Assembly (NCBI GenBank): GCA_963668445.1
Contig: OY764335.1
Coordinates: forward strand, 434,001 to 498,000
DNA from: Poriferisulfidus sp963668445
GTDB taxonomy: Bacteria; Pseudomonadota; Gammaproteobacteria; Poriferisulfidales; Poriferisulfidaceae
Length of the DNA: 64,000 nt
Direction of reading: 5' to 3'
The notes under the pieces are model-generated. The model had not been told where the DNA came from. It saw only the letters and a list, made by a program, of their open reading frames with translations, and ran no database searches. Below, piece by piece: positions 1 to 8,061 of the stretch. The position numbers and the translations under genes were made by a program. The first letter of the stretch is position 1. The number at the start of each line of letters is the position of its first letter.

Positions 1-985
1 GATTGAGTGCCAGATAGCGCTGGTCGAAGGCGGACAGCGAGCCCATGATGCCGAAATCGACGGCGCTGTACTTGGGGGTTTCGGGCGTCTCGCGGGAAAT
101 GAAGATGTTGCCCGGGTGCATGTCGGCATGGAAGAAATTGTGGTCGAACACCTGCGTGAAGAAGATTTCCACGCCGCGTTCCGCCAGTGCCTTCAGATCC
201 ACGCCATGCGCCAGCAGCGCCTCGCGGTCGGAAATCTGGATGCCGTCGATGCGCTCCATGGTCATGACGCGCCGGGCCGTATGGTCCCAGTACACGTCGG
301 GCACGTACAGCAGGTCGCTGTGCAGGAAATTGCGCCGCAACTGGCTCGCGTTGGCGGCCTCCCGGGTCAGGTCCAGTTCGTCGAAGATGATGGATTCGTA
401 TTCGGCCACCAGTTCTACCGGATGCAGGCGATGGCTCTCCGGCCAGTAGCGCTCGGCTAGGCGCGCCACGGCGTACATCAGTTCGATGTCGCGGCGGATG
501 ATCCGCTCGATGCCGGGGCGCAGGACTTTGACGATGACATCGGCGCCGTCCAGCCGCGCCGCATGCACTTGGGCGATGGAGGCGGAGGCGAGCGGAGCGG
601 CATCGAAGCGCTCGAAGATCCGCGCCACCGGCTGGCCGAGTTCGCGTTCGATTTCAGCGCGGGCGACCTGGCCGTCGAAAGGCGGCACGCGGTCTTGCAG
701 TTTCGCGAGTTCGTCCGCAAGATCCGGCGGCAGCAGGTCGCGCCGCGTCGACAGCATCTGCCCGAACTTGACGAAGATCGGTCCTAAATCCTCCAGAGCA
801 CGGCGGATGCGCATGGCTCGCGCCGCTTGGTTCGGGCGCAGCCACTGCCAATGCCATGGCAACAGGCGGAACAGCCAGCGCAGCGGGCGATGCAATGGCG
901 ACAGGACGAGGTCGTCCAAGCCGTGCCGCATCAGCGTCCAGCGGATGCGCAGCAATCTCGCGGCGACGCGCCCAGGCAGGTTCAT
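1..985 (-). CDS. ubiB: UbiB, ubiquinone biosynthesis ABC1-family kinase-like protein (partial)
   Basis: Membrane-associated atypical kinase/ATPase needed for ubiquinone biosynthesis. The gene starts at 985 and runs off the left edge, so only about 328 of an expected ~550 residues are present; the C-terminal membrane helices are missing. Visible signatures in order: the family KxGQ motif (KFGQ, residues 73-76), the ATP-binding Lys in IVKVLRPG, the catalytic-loop variant HADMHPGN, and the DFG motif in VDFGIMG. The ATG overlaps the ubiJ stop as ATGA, so translation is probably coupled. UbiE, the usual third member, lies 9 kb away because another cluster separates them. Confidence 0.95.
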   Translation of the reverse strand, partial: MNLPGRVAARLLRIRWTLMRHGLDDLVLSPLHRPLRWLFRLLPWHWQWLRPNQAARAMRIRRALEDLGPIFVKFGQMLSTRRDLLPPDLADELAKLQDRVPPFDGQVARAEIERELGQPVARIFERFDAAPLASASIAQVHAARLDGADVIVKVLRPGIERIIRRDIELMYAVARLAERYWPESHRLHPVELVAEYESIIFDELDLTREAANASQLRRNFLHSDLLYVPDVYWDHTARRVMTMERIDGIQISDREALLAHGVDLKALAERGVEIFFTQVFDHNFFHADMHPGNIFISRETPETPKYSAVDFGIMGSLSAFDQRYLALN

Positions 986-1542
986 GTCTGGAGGCGGTCG
1001 AGCCGCAGCTCCAAGCGGGCGGTGTCATCGCGCAGCCGGTCGACGTCGCGGACGAACCGTTCGAGCTCCTCGGCGCGTGGCAACAGCCCGGATTCCTCGT
1101 GCAGGTAGTCTTGGGCGTTGACTTCAGCTGCTTTGGCGATGCGCCGGGCGGCCTGCGCGAATTCCAGCCCGGTCCGCGCCATCAGCCGCGCCGGAGTGCC
1201 CCCTATCCGTTGCGCCAGCAGTGCTTCCCAATCAATGTCCAGCTGGGTCAGGAAGGCGCGCAGCTGCTGCGCCACCTCGGCCCGTCCCTCGAGATGGATG
1301 CCGTCGGTGCGGCCGTCCAGCGCGTAGCGGGCGAACGCGGCCGCATGGCCACGGACGGACAGATCCGGATTCGCGCTCGGCTCCTCGATTGCCAGCTGCC
1401 CGTCCCGAACGCTCCAGCCCATCGCCGGCAAGGGCTCTAATTCCAGCCGCACCGTGCACGGATCCATGGCTTGCAAGCGCTCCTGCGCTTCGGCATCGGT
1501 GCTGAGCGTCTTTTGGATGAGGGCAGATAAAGTCGCGTACAT
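982..1542 (-). CDS. ubiJ: UbiJ, SCP2-domain ubiquinone biosynthesis accessory factor
   Basis: 186 residues. N-terminal ~110 residues form an SCP2-like lipid-binding fold (IEEPSANPDLSVRGHAAAF region); the C-terminal part is a predicted coiled coil (LLPRAEELERFVRDVDRLRD). Known role of the family: a lipid-binding scaffold of the Ubi hydroxylase complex, aiding UbiB and UbiE-stage chemistry. Its stop overlaps the ubiB start (ATGA). A TATAAT element 36 bp upstream (1578-1583, minus strand) suggests it has its own promoter here instead of being read from ubiE. Confidence 0.9.
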   Translation of the reverse strand: MYATLSALIQKTLSTDAEAQERLQAMDPCTVRLELEPLPAMGWSVRDGQLAIEEPSANPDLSVRGHAAAFARYALDGRTDGIHLEGRAEVAQQLRAFLTQLDIDWEALLAQRIGGTPARLMARTGLEFAQAARRIAKAAEVNAQDYLHEESGLLPRAEELERFVRDVDRLRDDTARLELRLDRLQT

Positions 1543-1577
1543 GGCTCCGGAACTTGGCGGAACATGCGGGAGTCGGA

Positions 1578-1583
1578 ATTATA
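1578..1583 (-). promoter_or_regulatory. putative -10 of ubiJ-ubiB
   Basis: Perfect TATAAT on the minus strand, 36 bp upstream of the ubiJ ATG. No convincing -35 at the expected spacing. It would let ubiJB be transcribed although ubiE is no longer adjacent. Confidence 0.45.
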
Positions 1584-1691
1584 GAGGGTTCGGGGAATGC
1601 GCCGGCCACGGCCGCATCGGGGGCGCGCATCTTGAAGGCTTCCGTCGCCGATACCTCCGCAGCCGATGTGGCATCGGCAAATCGCCGGGTT

Positions 1692-1697
1692 TATAAT
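1692..1697 (+). promoter_or_regulatory. putative -10 of the nine-gene VWA/proton-channel operon
   Basis: Perfect TATAAT only 9 bp before the ATG at 1707, followed by an SD-like AGGGGAG. If used, the transcript leader would be only a few bases, so the SD may not be transcribed in full. The -35 region is weak (TGGCAT at 17 bp spacing). It is the only promoter-like signal seen in front of nine tightly packed genes. Confidence 0.4.
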
Positions 1698-1706
1698 AGG
1701 GGAGCC

Positions 1707-2360
1707 ATGAAAAATCTCTGTCTTCTACCAGTTTTCCTGCTTGCGGTGCTGCTTGGCGATCAGCTTCATGCTGGTGAAGCGGCATTCGGCGACCGCTGGG
1801 GCTCAGGCGTGCAAATAGTGCTGCGTCTGGTGGACGATTACGGCACCTCGGCGGAAGTCGAAGAACCGCAACCGGTCGGCGCAGAAGTTGCCGACCCTCC
1901 GGCTTCGGATGCGACGACGACGGGAGCGGCACCTGATCTTTCCGGACGGATGAGCACCGAGGAACAGCGCGAAAAACTGCTCGAGGATGCGCAGGCGACG
2001 CTCGACCAGATAGACGGGCTCCTGTTGGAAGCGCATGCGGAAGCACGCAGCGCCGGCGATGCTACGGCGAGCGGCGCGGGTCTGGAGGATTTGGAAAAGG
2101 ATGGCGCCGACGGCGGAACGGGAAGCGCTGCCGGCGGTACGATGGACGAGGATCCGGATGCTTCCGGTACGCAGGAACCCGATACGGCGGAAGGACGTTT
2201 GCCGGGCAATGTTGCGACTGGCAAGTCCGGCCGGGTAGGCTCCTACGAGGAGGATGACGACATTGTGGCTCGGCAGGTGTGCGACATGGCGCAACGCGAA
2301 CCGGACCCTGAGATCAAAAGGAAGCTGGAGGAGAAATGCAAAAGTCTCAAGTCGAACTGA
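1707..2360 (+). CDS. exported acidic protein of unknown function, first gene of the VWA/proton-channel operon
   Basis: 217 residues; not recognised. The ATG at 1707 is chosen because it follows AGGGGAG and opens a clean signal peptide (MKNLCLLPVFLLAVLLG, cleavage near LHA-GEA). The mature part is very acidic and low in complexity: Asp/Glu/Gly/Ala/Thr-rich with one helical stretch (residues ~85-115, STEEQREKLLEDAQATL) and a charged C-terminus containing two Cys. An upstream in-frame start would only add a non-signal-like leader. It overlaps the next gene by 25 bp, so it belongs to the operon; an exported, probably periplasmic, flexible component is the most one can infer. Confidence 0.7.
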   Translation: MKNLCLLPVFLLAVLLGDQLHAGEAAFGDRWGSGVQIVLRLVDDYGTSAEVEEPQPVGAEVADPPASDATTTGAAPDLSGRMSTEEQREKLLEDAQATLDQIDGLLLEAHAEARSAGDATASGAGLEDLEKDGADGGTGSAAGGTMDEDPDASGTQEPDTAEGRLPGNVATGKSGRVGSYEEDDDIVARQVCDMAQREPDPEIKRKLEEKCKSLKSN

Positions 2361-3523
2361 ACTTGGTTGTGCTGGTGCTGGCGGCCGCGCTGGCCGGCGG
2401 CTGCCAGACGCCGAAGCTGGGCGCGGACTACTGGTCGTCGGAGACGGTCGACGAGCCGGTCGCGGAGGCGATTCCGGAAGAATTGCATCTCGATGTGGGC
2501 ATTGTGCGCTTTCGGGGCAAGGTGAGCGACGCAGAGGTTGAGGCGGGCGAAGCATTCCGTCAGGTGCGGGCGGCGGAGACGCTGTATTTTCCGCAGCAGT
2601 TGCGTCAGGCGATGCTGCGCGGTGGCGGCTGGCGAAACGTGTGGCTAGCACCGGCCCGGGCGATGACGGACCTGCGCGTCGAAGGCGCCATCCTGAAGTC
2701 CAACGGCACAGATCTGGAATTGGAGATCCGCGCCACGGATGCAACGGGGGCGCAATGGTTCCAGCGCATCTACCGGCACGAGTTCACCGAGGCCGACTAT
2801 GCGGAAGGCTCGAAAACCCGTGCCACCGATGCCTTGTTCGAGCAGATTGCGGTTGATCTGCTGCACAAGCGGAACTTGCAGGGCGCGTCCGCCCTGAAGG
2901 AGATCCGAGCGGTTGCGGAGTTGCGCTTCGCCAAGGAGTTCGCGCCGGAGGCGTTTGAACGGCATGTCGAGCAGCGCGACGGGCGCTTGCGGCTTGCGGC
3001 GTTGCCGGCTCAGGAGGACACGCTGTACCAGTTGGTGCTGCAAGTCAAGGAGCGCGACGACGTGTTCGTCGAGTCCGTGCAGAAATACTCCGAGAACTTC
3101 GCGAACCAGATCGACGCTGCGTATCGGGATTGGGCTCGGCAGAGCTATTTCGAGCGGCGGGCGCACGACGAAGGCGTCTTCGCGAGCGTCGCGCAGGGCC
3201 TGCTGGGCGTGCTCGCCATTGCCGGCGGCGTGGCGATGGCGGCCGACAGTGGCTCCAGTCCGCAGATGCGCGACCTCGGCGTGCTTGTTGCGGCGGGCGG
3301 CGCGTACGCCACCTACGACGCCTATCAAGACTATGAGGCGACGGAGATCCATGAGGCGGCGCTCAAGGAGCTCGGGCAGTCGCTCAATCTGGAAGTGGAA
3401 ACGCAGGTGGTGCACGTCGAGAACCAGACGCATACCCTGACGGGTTCCATCGAAGAGCAATACCAGCAGTGGCGAAAAATTCTGGCTCAGGTTTACGCGG
3501 CGGAACGCGGCGGTTCCAACTGA
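2336..3523 (+). CDS. putative lipoprotein of the VWA/proton-channel operon
   Basis: 395 residues, no recognised domain. N-terminus is a lipoprotein signal: hydrophobic stretch then LAGGC with the lipidation Cys at residue 23; position +2 is Gln, which does not signal inner-membrane retention by the Asp rule. Start follows GGAGGAG. Middle region is mixed alpha/beta; residues ~280-330 contain two hydrophobic, Ala/Gly-rich segments (VAQGLLGVLAIAGGVAMAA and DLGVLVAAGGAYATYDAY) that could insert in a membrane. Translational coupling to both neighbours (25 and 55 bp overlaps) makes it an outer-membrane or periplasmic partner of the downstream channel and VWA proteins by inference. Confidence 0.75.
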   Translation: MQKSQVELNLVVLVLAAALAGGCQTPKLGADYWSSETVDEPVAEAIPEELHLDVGIVRFRGKVSDAEVEAGEAFRQVRAAETLYFPQQLRQAMLRGGGWRNVWLAPARAMTDLRVEGAILKSNGTDLELEIRATDATGAQWFQRIYRHEFTEADYAEGSKTRATDALFEQIAVDLLHKRNLQGASALKEIRAVAELRFAKEFAPEAFERHVEQRDGRLRLAALPAQEDTLYQLVLQVKERDDVFVESVQKYSENFANQIDAAYRDWARQSYFERRAHDEGVFASVAQGLLGVLAIAGGVAMAADSGSSPQMRDLGVLVAAGGAYATYDAYQDYEATEIHEAALKELGQSLNLEVETQVVHVENQTHTLTGSIEEQYQQWRKILAQVYAAERGGSN

Positions 3524-4251
3524 TTCGGTACGGAGCAGGCTGGGCGGCAGTCTTGGCTGCCGGGCTGGCAAGTGCGGCCGACGGCGTGCGCGAGCAGGCA
3601 TTCCGCGCCATGCTCGAGGGCGATTGGGAGCAGGCGGCGAAATATTGGGCGCAGGTTGACGGCGACCGCGCGGCGGCCTATCTGCAGCAGGCGCAGGCGG
3701 AATGGCGTCAGCAACGGGCGCGGCGGCTGTTGCAGCAAGCCGCAGCAGCTCGCCGAACGGAAGACTGGGCGGCTGCGGACGCGCTGTATCTTAAGGCTCT
3801 GGCTGTATCGCCGTACATGAAGGCGGCGCAGCTGGAGCGTGCCAAGGTGGCGCCGTATTTGGCGGCGCATCGGGAACTGGTGGAACTGAAGGTCGAAGAA
3901 GGCCTGTACGACGCGGTGGTGCGTGCGCGTGCGCGCCAGTGGCTTGTGCGCCTCGACCGGGAGGGCTTGCGCGACCGTCGCCTCGAGCAGGCGCGACGCG
4001 ACTTGGCGGCCGCTTTCAAGCTGGCTGAGACGCCGGTGCTGCTGACGCTGACGTCGGACGGCTTGTCGCAACTGGAAATCTATGGCGTCGGCCGGCTGGG
4101 CCAGCTGGAGCGCGAGACGCTGCAGTTGCTGCCAGGAGATTATGTGGCGGTGGCCAGCCGTCCGGGCTTTCGCGATGTTCAGGCCACGCTGCGCGTGCGT
4201 CCCGGCGAGAGTTTGACAGCGGATATCCGATGCACGGAGTCGATTCGATGA
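3469..4251 (+). CDS. exported helical-repeat protein with C-terminal PEGA-like domain
   Basis: 260 residues from a GTG start lying inside the previous gene; no in-frame ATG is available near the signal-like segment, so the start is uncertain. Residues ~20-40 (GWAAVLAAGLASAADG) look like a signal peptide with an AxA cleavage site. Residues ~40-180 are Ala/Arg/Gln-rich helices resembling TPR-type repeats (DWEQAAKYWAQ, DWAAADALYLKAL). Residues ~195-255 resemble a PEGA domain: LLPGDYVAVASRPGFRDV followed by a beta strand. PEGA domains are surface or periplasmic beta modules. The stop overlaps the next ATG (ATGA). Confidence 0.65.
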   Translation: MAKNSGSGLRGGTRRFQLIRYGAGWAAVLAAGLASAADGVREQAFRAMLEGDWEQAAKYWAQVDGDRAAAYLQQAQAEWRQQRARRLLQQAAAARRTEDWAAADALYLKALAVSPYMKAAQLERAKVAPYLAAHRELVELKVEEGLYDAVVRARARQWLVRLDREGLRDRRLEQARRDLAAAFKLAETPVLLTLTSDGLSQLEIYGVGRLGQLERETLQLLPGDYVAVASRPGFRDVQATLRVRPGESLTADIRCTESIR

Positions 4252-6056
4252 AGCACGAGTCCGAACGGGTCGTGCCTCGGCCGTATGAGCCGCCCCGAAG
4301 GAAAGCCGTGCGCCGCCGCACGGGCATGCCGCTGGGCCTGTTGCTCGGGGGGCTTGCGGTACTGTTGGTGGGAGCGGCATGGTACGCGGTGGGGCAGCTG
4401 CATCTGATGGGCTTTGATGTCAGCCCGGCCTCCGCGACGGTGAGGATGGAGACGCCGCACATGCTGGTGGGCAATCGATTCCTGCTTTGGCGCGGTTCGC
4501 ACGCCGCCATGCTGGAAGCTCCCGGCTATCGACCGTTGCGGGTGGAGTTCGAGGCGGATGAGGAAGCGCCGCGCATCGTGCGGGCACAGTTGGAGCCGCT
4601 TCCAGGCGAATTGAGGGTGCGTGTGAAGCCTGCCGTCGAAGGCGGCGTGTGGCTGGACGGGAAGCAGGCCGGAGCGACGGGCAAAGTGATCGGCGAGCTT
4701 GCGCCGGGCCGCTACGCCATGCAAGTGCGGGCGCCGGGCTATGCGGCCCATCGCCAGGATGTGCAGATTGAAGGGTACGGGCGGCGGGTGGAGATGGAGG
4801 TGGCGCTGAAGGCCGTGGTCGTGCCGGCGACGATGACGGTGACCAGCCGGCCCGAAGGCGCGGATGTGCTTCTGGATGGCGTCTGGAAGGGCCGGACGCC
4901 ATGGACATTCCGCGGCGCTCCGGGCGCGAAGGTAAAGATTGCCGTCCTGCATCCGGGCTACGGGCCAAGCCGGCAGTCAGTGGTCTTGAAGTCCGGTCGT
5001 CGGCAGCATGCCGTCGTGCTGGAGCCGCGCTACGGGCTTGTCGATGTGCGGCCAGTGCCGGCCAATGCCACGGTGCGCATCAACGGCCGGGTCGAGACGC
5101 AGCGTCAGCTGCGCCTGTTGCAGCGGGCGCAGACCCTTGAGGTATCGGCGCCAGGCTACGTGGCTCGACGCTACACTGTGGTGCCGCATCCGGACGAACC
5201 GCAACGCGTGACCGCCGCCTTGCCGTCGCAGGCGCAGGTGGCACTGGCGCACCGGAAGAAATACGAACAGGAGCAGGAGTTGACGTTCGTGGCATTCCGA
5301 CCGTACGAGTCGCTGGAACTGACGACCACGCGGCGGCGCATTCCGGTGCGGCTGACGCGCCCGTTCGCCATCATGGATAAGGAGGTGGCCAATGCGCTGT
5401 ACCGACGCTATCAGGCGGAGCATGATTCTGGCGAATTCAGCGGCCAACGGCTGAATCGGGAGAGCCAACCGGTCGTGCGTGTGGCTTGGGAGAATGCGGC
5501 GCGGTTCGCGAACTGGCTGAGCCGGCAGGCCGGCGTGGCCCCATTCTATCGCGAGCAGAACGGCAAAGTGGCCGGCTTCGATGCCGGTTCCATTGGCTAC
5601 CGATTGCCCAGCGAAGCGGAGTGGGTATGGCTGACCCGTTCCGGGAAACGCTTCGCTTGGGGCAGCGCCGCCGCGCCGCCGCGCCGCTATGCGAATCTGG
5701 CGGACGCCAGCGCCTCCGGCCTGTTGAGCGCAGTCATGCAGAACTACAACGACGGCTTTCCGGTCAGCGCGGAGGTCGGCAGTTTCAAGCCGTCGCCGCG
5801 CAAGTTGTATGATTTACCGGGCAATGTGGCGGAATGGATGCACGACGTGTTTCTGGACAAGTTGCAAATCTCGGGGCAGCCGGAGGCGGAACGCGTCAAT
5901 CCGCTCGGCGAAGCGCACGGTCGGCACCATGTCATCCGCGGCTTCGGCTGGCGCGACAGCAATCAGAAGGTGCTGAGCTTGAATCATCGCCGCTACGGTC
6001 TGGAGCCTCGCGACGATGTCGGCTTTCGGCTGGCGTATTATCTGGAGGCGCCATGA
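4248..6056 (+). CDS. single-TM protein with PEGA repeats and a C-terminal FGE/SUMF1-fold domain
   Basis: 602 residues from the ATG that overlaps the upstream stop (ATGA). Residues 1-25 are charged and cytoplasmic; 27-50 form one TM helix (PLGLLLGGLAVLLVG). Four PEGA-like beta modules follow, recognisable by APGYR/APGYA/HPGYG/APGYV turns (residues ~91, 162, 235, 301). Residues ~345-602 are a formylglycine-generating-enzyme (SUMF1/FGE-sulfatase) fold: YRLPSEAEWVW, YDLPGNVAEWMHDVF, HHVIRGFGWRD and DDVGFRLA. The whole protein has no cysteine, so the two copper-binding active-site Cys of true FGE are absent; catalysis as a sulfatase activator is excluded. Likely a periplasmic structural or ligand-binding partner of the channel complex. 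Confidence 0.85.
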   Translation: MKHESERVVPRPYEPPRRKAVRRRTGMPLGLLLGGLAVLLVGAAWYAVGQLHLMGFDVSPASATVRMETPHMLVGNRFLLWRGSHAAMLEAPGYRPLRVEFEADEEAPRIVRAQLEPLPGELRVRVKPAVEGGVWLDGKQAGATGKVIGELAPGRYAMQVRAPGYAAHRQDVQIEGYGRRVEMEVALKAVVVPATMTVTSRPEGADVLLDGVWKGRTPWTFRGAPGAKVKIAVLHPGYGPSRQSVVLKSGRRQHAVVLEPRYGLVDVRPVPANATVRINGRVETQRQLRLLQRAQTLEVSAPGYVARRYTVVPHPDEPQRVTAALPSQAQVALAHRKKYEQEQELTFVAFRPYESLELTTTRRRIPVRLTRPFAIMDKEVANALYRRYQAEHDSGEFSGQRLNRESQPVVRVAWENAARFANWLSRQAGVAPFYREQNGKVAGFDAGSIGYRLPSEAEWVWLTRSGKRFAWGSAAAPPRRYANLADASASGLLSAVMQNYNDGFPVSAEVGSFKPSPRKLYDLPGNVAEWMHDVFLDKLQISGQPEAERVNPLGEAHGRHHVIRGFGWRDSNQKVLSLNHRRYGLEPRDDVGFRLAYYLEAP

Positions 6057-6286
6057 ACGCATGGCGGCTGCTCGGCTTGGGTTTTCTGGCGGTGTGCGCG
6101 CACGCCGACGAAGAGCCGAAGGCGCCTGCCGAAGCGCCGGCTCCGGAAACGGAGGCGCAAGTGGTCGAAGTCATCAGCGGCGCGGAACTGAAGCGCTTGC
6201 AGGATGCGCCGGTCACGCTCAAGCAGTTGACGCCAAAGGAACGCATTTCTTTGGATCAGGCCGTGGATTTGCCGAACGACATTTGA
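6053..6286 (+). CDS. small exported protein of unknown function
   Basis: 77 residues; ATGA overlap with the upstream gene. Short signal peptide (MNAWRLLGLGFLAVCAHADE), then a Pro/Glu/Ala linker (~20-35) and a charged helix ending in LDQAVDLPNDI. Only 1 bp separates it from the proton-channel gene. Size and position suggest a small periplasmic subunit of the same complex; no family recognised. Confidence 0.65.
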   Translation: MNAWRLLGLGFLAVCAHADEEPKAPAEAPAPETEAQVVEVISGAELKRLQDAPVTLKQLTPKERISLDQAVDLPNDI

Positions 6287-6287
6287 G

Positions 6288-7151
6288 ATGGACGCAGTGA
6301 AGCATTGGCGCGAACGCGAAGCCTATTGGCAGGCGCTGGCCTTGGCGGTGTGCTTGGTGTTCGTGCATGCGGCGTACGAACTGGCGGTGCGGCCGGCAGC
6401 GCACGAACATGCGCAATTGGCGGCGGTGCAGGCCGAGGAGGAAGCAGCGGAACTGCCGCTGTGGGGGCGGATCGCGACGGTCATCAAGGACTACGAGCAG
6501 GAAGCCTGTTTCATCGCGATGTTTTGGGCATTGTCGATCATGTGGATGAAACTGTTCAAGCTGAGGTTTGCGCGGCGGCTGCTGAGCCGGCCGGGGAGGC
6601 GCGGCGAAGCGAGTTTTCTGGAGACCCGAGACGCCGACCTGATTTTGCCGCAGTCGCAGGATTTGGCGCGCTTTACGGAAGTACGCGAGCAGGCGCGAAC
6701 GCAGGGTTACGCCGACACCGCCCTGTACCGGGCGGCCGATGCCTGTCTGGACCGGTTCTTCACCACGCATTCGGTCTCGGATGCGACGGCGGCGATGAAG
6801 GCCAGCTGCGAACTGGAATCGGAGCGGCAGGATACGGAATTGGCGCTGGTGCGCTATCTGACTTGGGCTATTCCTTCCATCGGCTTCGTCGGTACGGTGC
6901 GCGGCATCGGCGCGGCGCTGGGGCAGGCCGAAGAAGCGACGCGGGGAAACATCGGCCCGGTGACCGAAAGCTTGGGCATTGCGTTCAACTCCACTTTCGT
7001 GGCGCTGCTGATTAGCCTGTTCATCATGCTGTTGCTGTACAAACTGCAAGAGTCCCAAGAGGTGCTGGTGCTGAATTCCCAAGAGCATTGCCAGCGTCAT
7101 CTGTTGCGCTATATGCGCGAACGGGTGCGGACGGATGAGCCGGCTACTTAG
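6288..7151 (+). CDS. MotA/TolQ/ExbB-family proton channel subunit
   Basis: 287 residues. Predicted membrane segments at ~13-33, ~72-92, ~193-212 and ~226-252, a four-helix, MotA/ZorA-like layout with a long cytoplasmic loop between helices 2 and 3. The family core is clear: PSIGFVGTVRGIGAAL (Thr203) and ESLGIAFNSTFVALLISL (Thr236) match the pore threonines of ExbB/TolQ, and the Pro starting helix 3 is kept. Family role: forms a pentamer around B-subunit dimers and uses the proton motive force to move them. The best candidates for its B-subunits are the two VWA proteins three genes downstream. Overlaps the next gene by 17 bp. Confidence 0.9.
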   Translation: MDAVKHWREREAYWQALALAVCLVFVHAAYELAVRPAAHEHAQLAAVQAEEEAAELPLWGRIATVIKDYEQEACFIAMFWALSIMWMKLFKLRFARRLLSRPGRRGEASFLETRDADLILPQSQDLARFTEVREQARTQGYADTALYRAADACLDRFFTTHSVSDATAAMKASCELESERQDTELALVRYLTWAIPSIGFVGTVRGIGAALGQAEEATRGNIGPVTESLGIAFNSTFVALLISLFIMLLLYKLQESQEVLVLNSQEHCQRHLLRYMRERVRTDEPAT

Positions 7152-8061
7152 GGTCGACGGCTATCTGCTGGCGCGCCCGGATGGCGATGCTTGGCATTCC
7201 GAATGGTGCATTGCCAAGACGCAGGGGCGGCAGGGCTTTCGGTTCGGGGAAGCGGCCGGTGCCCTCTTGCGTCCGACCGCCGAACGTGCCGAGAACAACA
7301 GCTATTTCGATACGCTTGAAGCCGTTGGCGCCGAGGACGGCTGCTCAAATCTGGACTTGGCGTACTTTCAATTGCAGGAATTCATGCCGTCATCCGGCGA
7401 GCCGCTGGATTTGGCGGCGAGCGGAATGCTAGATTTGCCGCGTTTGGAACGGCTGCTGGGCGTGCTGCAGGCATTGGGCCACCAGCCGCGCCATATCCTG
7501 CCGCGGGCCCTGCTGGCGGCTCGCGAGTTGCCGGAAGGGCGCTACCGGATGCTGGAACTCAGCCGCACATGCACCTGCGCCTCGACGCTCGAAGTGCAGG
7601 CGGATGCGGTGCGGCTTGAAGCCGGCGAGATGATCCGGGACTTCGGCTTCTACCATATCTTCGCGGAGTGGATGGAACTGGCGGCTGAGGCGTTTGCCAC
7701 GCAGCGGCGGTTCGACATCCATCGCAATCTGGTCTCCAATCGGGAACAGTTGTTCGCGCAACTGCGCCAAGCTTTCAGACGTCCTTCGCCGACGGTGGGA
7801 CTGGAACTGGATTCGTGTCAAGTGGCGCTGGATGCCGAAGCGTTCCGCATCCATTGGCCGGAGCAGCTGGCTGAGAACGGTGCGGAACTGCGGCTTCTGT
7901 CGCCCTTGGACTTGCCGCTGCCGCCGGATGCTTCGGACATTCCGTGCTGCCCGGATCCCATGCCGGATGCGTATGCGCGGGTGGCGGAAGAGTTGCCGCC
8001 GACGGAGTCGCCGGAGCACCTCATGATGATCGGAAATCTGCATGGCCAAGCGTCGCCGTAG
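7135..8061 (+). CDS. unknown soluble protein between the channel and VWA genes
   Basis: 308 residues, no signal peptide or TM helix, so probably cytoplasmic. Not recognised. The start ATG lies within the end of the channel gene. Two Cys groups are visible: SRTCTCAS (residues ~144-150) and IPCCPDP (~272-278). Middle part is predicted helical (FYHIFAEWMELAAEAF). Overlaps the first VWA gene by 20 bp, so it is co-translated with the channel and its partners; an assembly or regulatory factor is possible but unproven. Confidence 0.7.
   Translation: MSRLLRVDGYLLARPDGDAWHSEWCIAKTQGRQGFRFGEAAGALLRPTAERAENNSYFDTLEAVGAEDGCSNLDLAYFQLQEFMPSSGEPLDLAASGMLDLPRLERLLGVLQALGHQPRHILPRALLAARELPEGRYRMLELSRTCTCASTLEVQADAVRLEAGEMIRDFGFYHIFAEWMELAAEAFATQRRFDIHRNLVSNREQLFAQLRQAFRRPSPTVGLELDSCQVALDAEAFRIHWPEQLAENGAELRLLSPLDLPLPPDASDIPCCPDPMPDAYARVAEELPPTESPEHLMMIGNLHGQASP

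Noticed and set aside
45..460. Two plus-strand frames at the left edge
   Set aside because: They lie opposite ubiB, whose KxGQ, HxDxHPGN and DFG motifs prove the minus-strand frame.
4248..6056. Annotation as a sulfatase-modifying factor
   Set aside because: No cysteine is present and no sulfatase gene is nearby.
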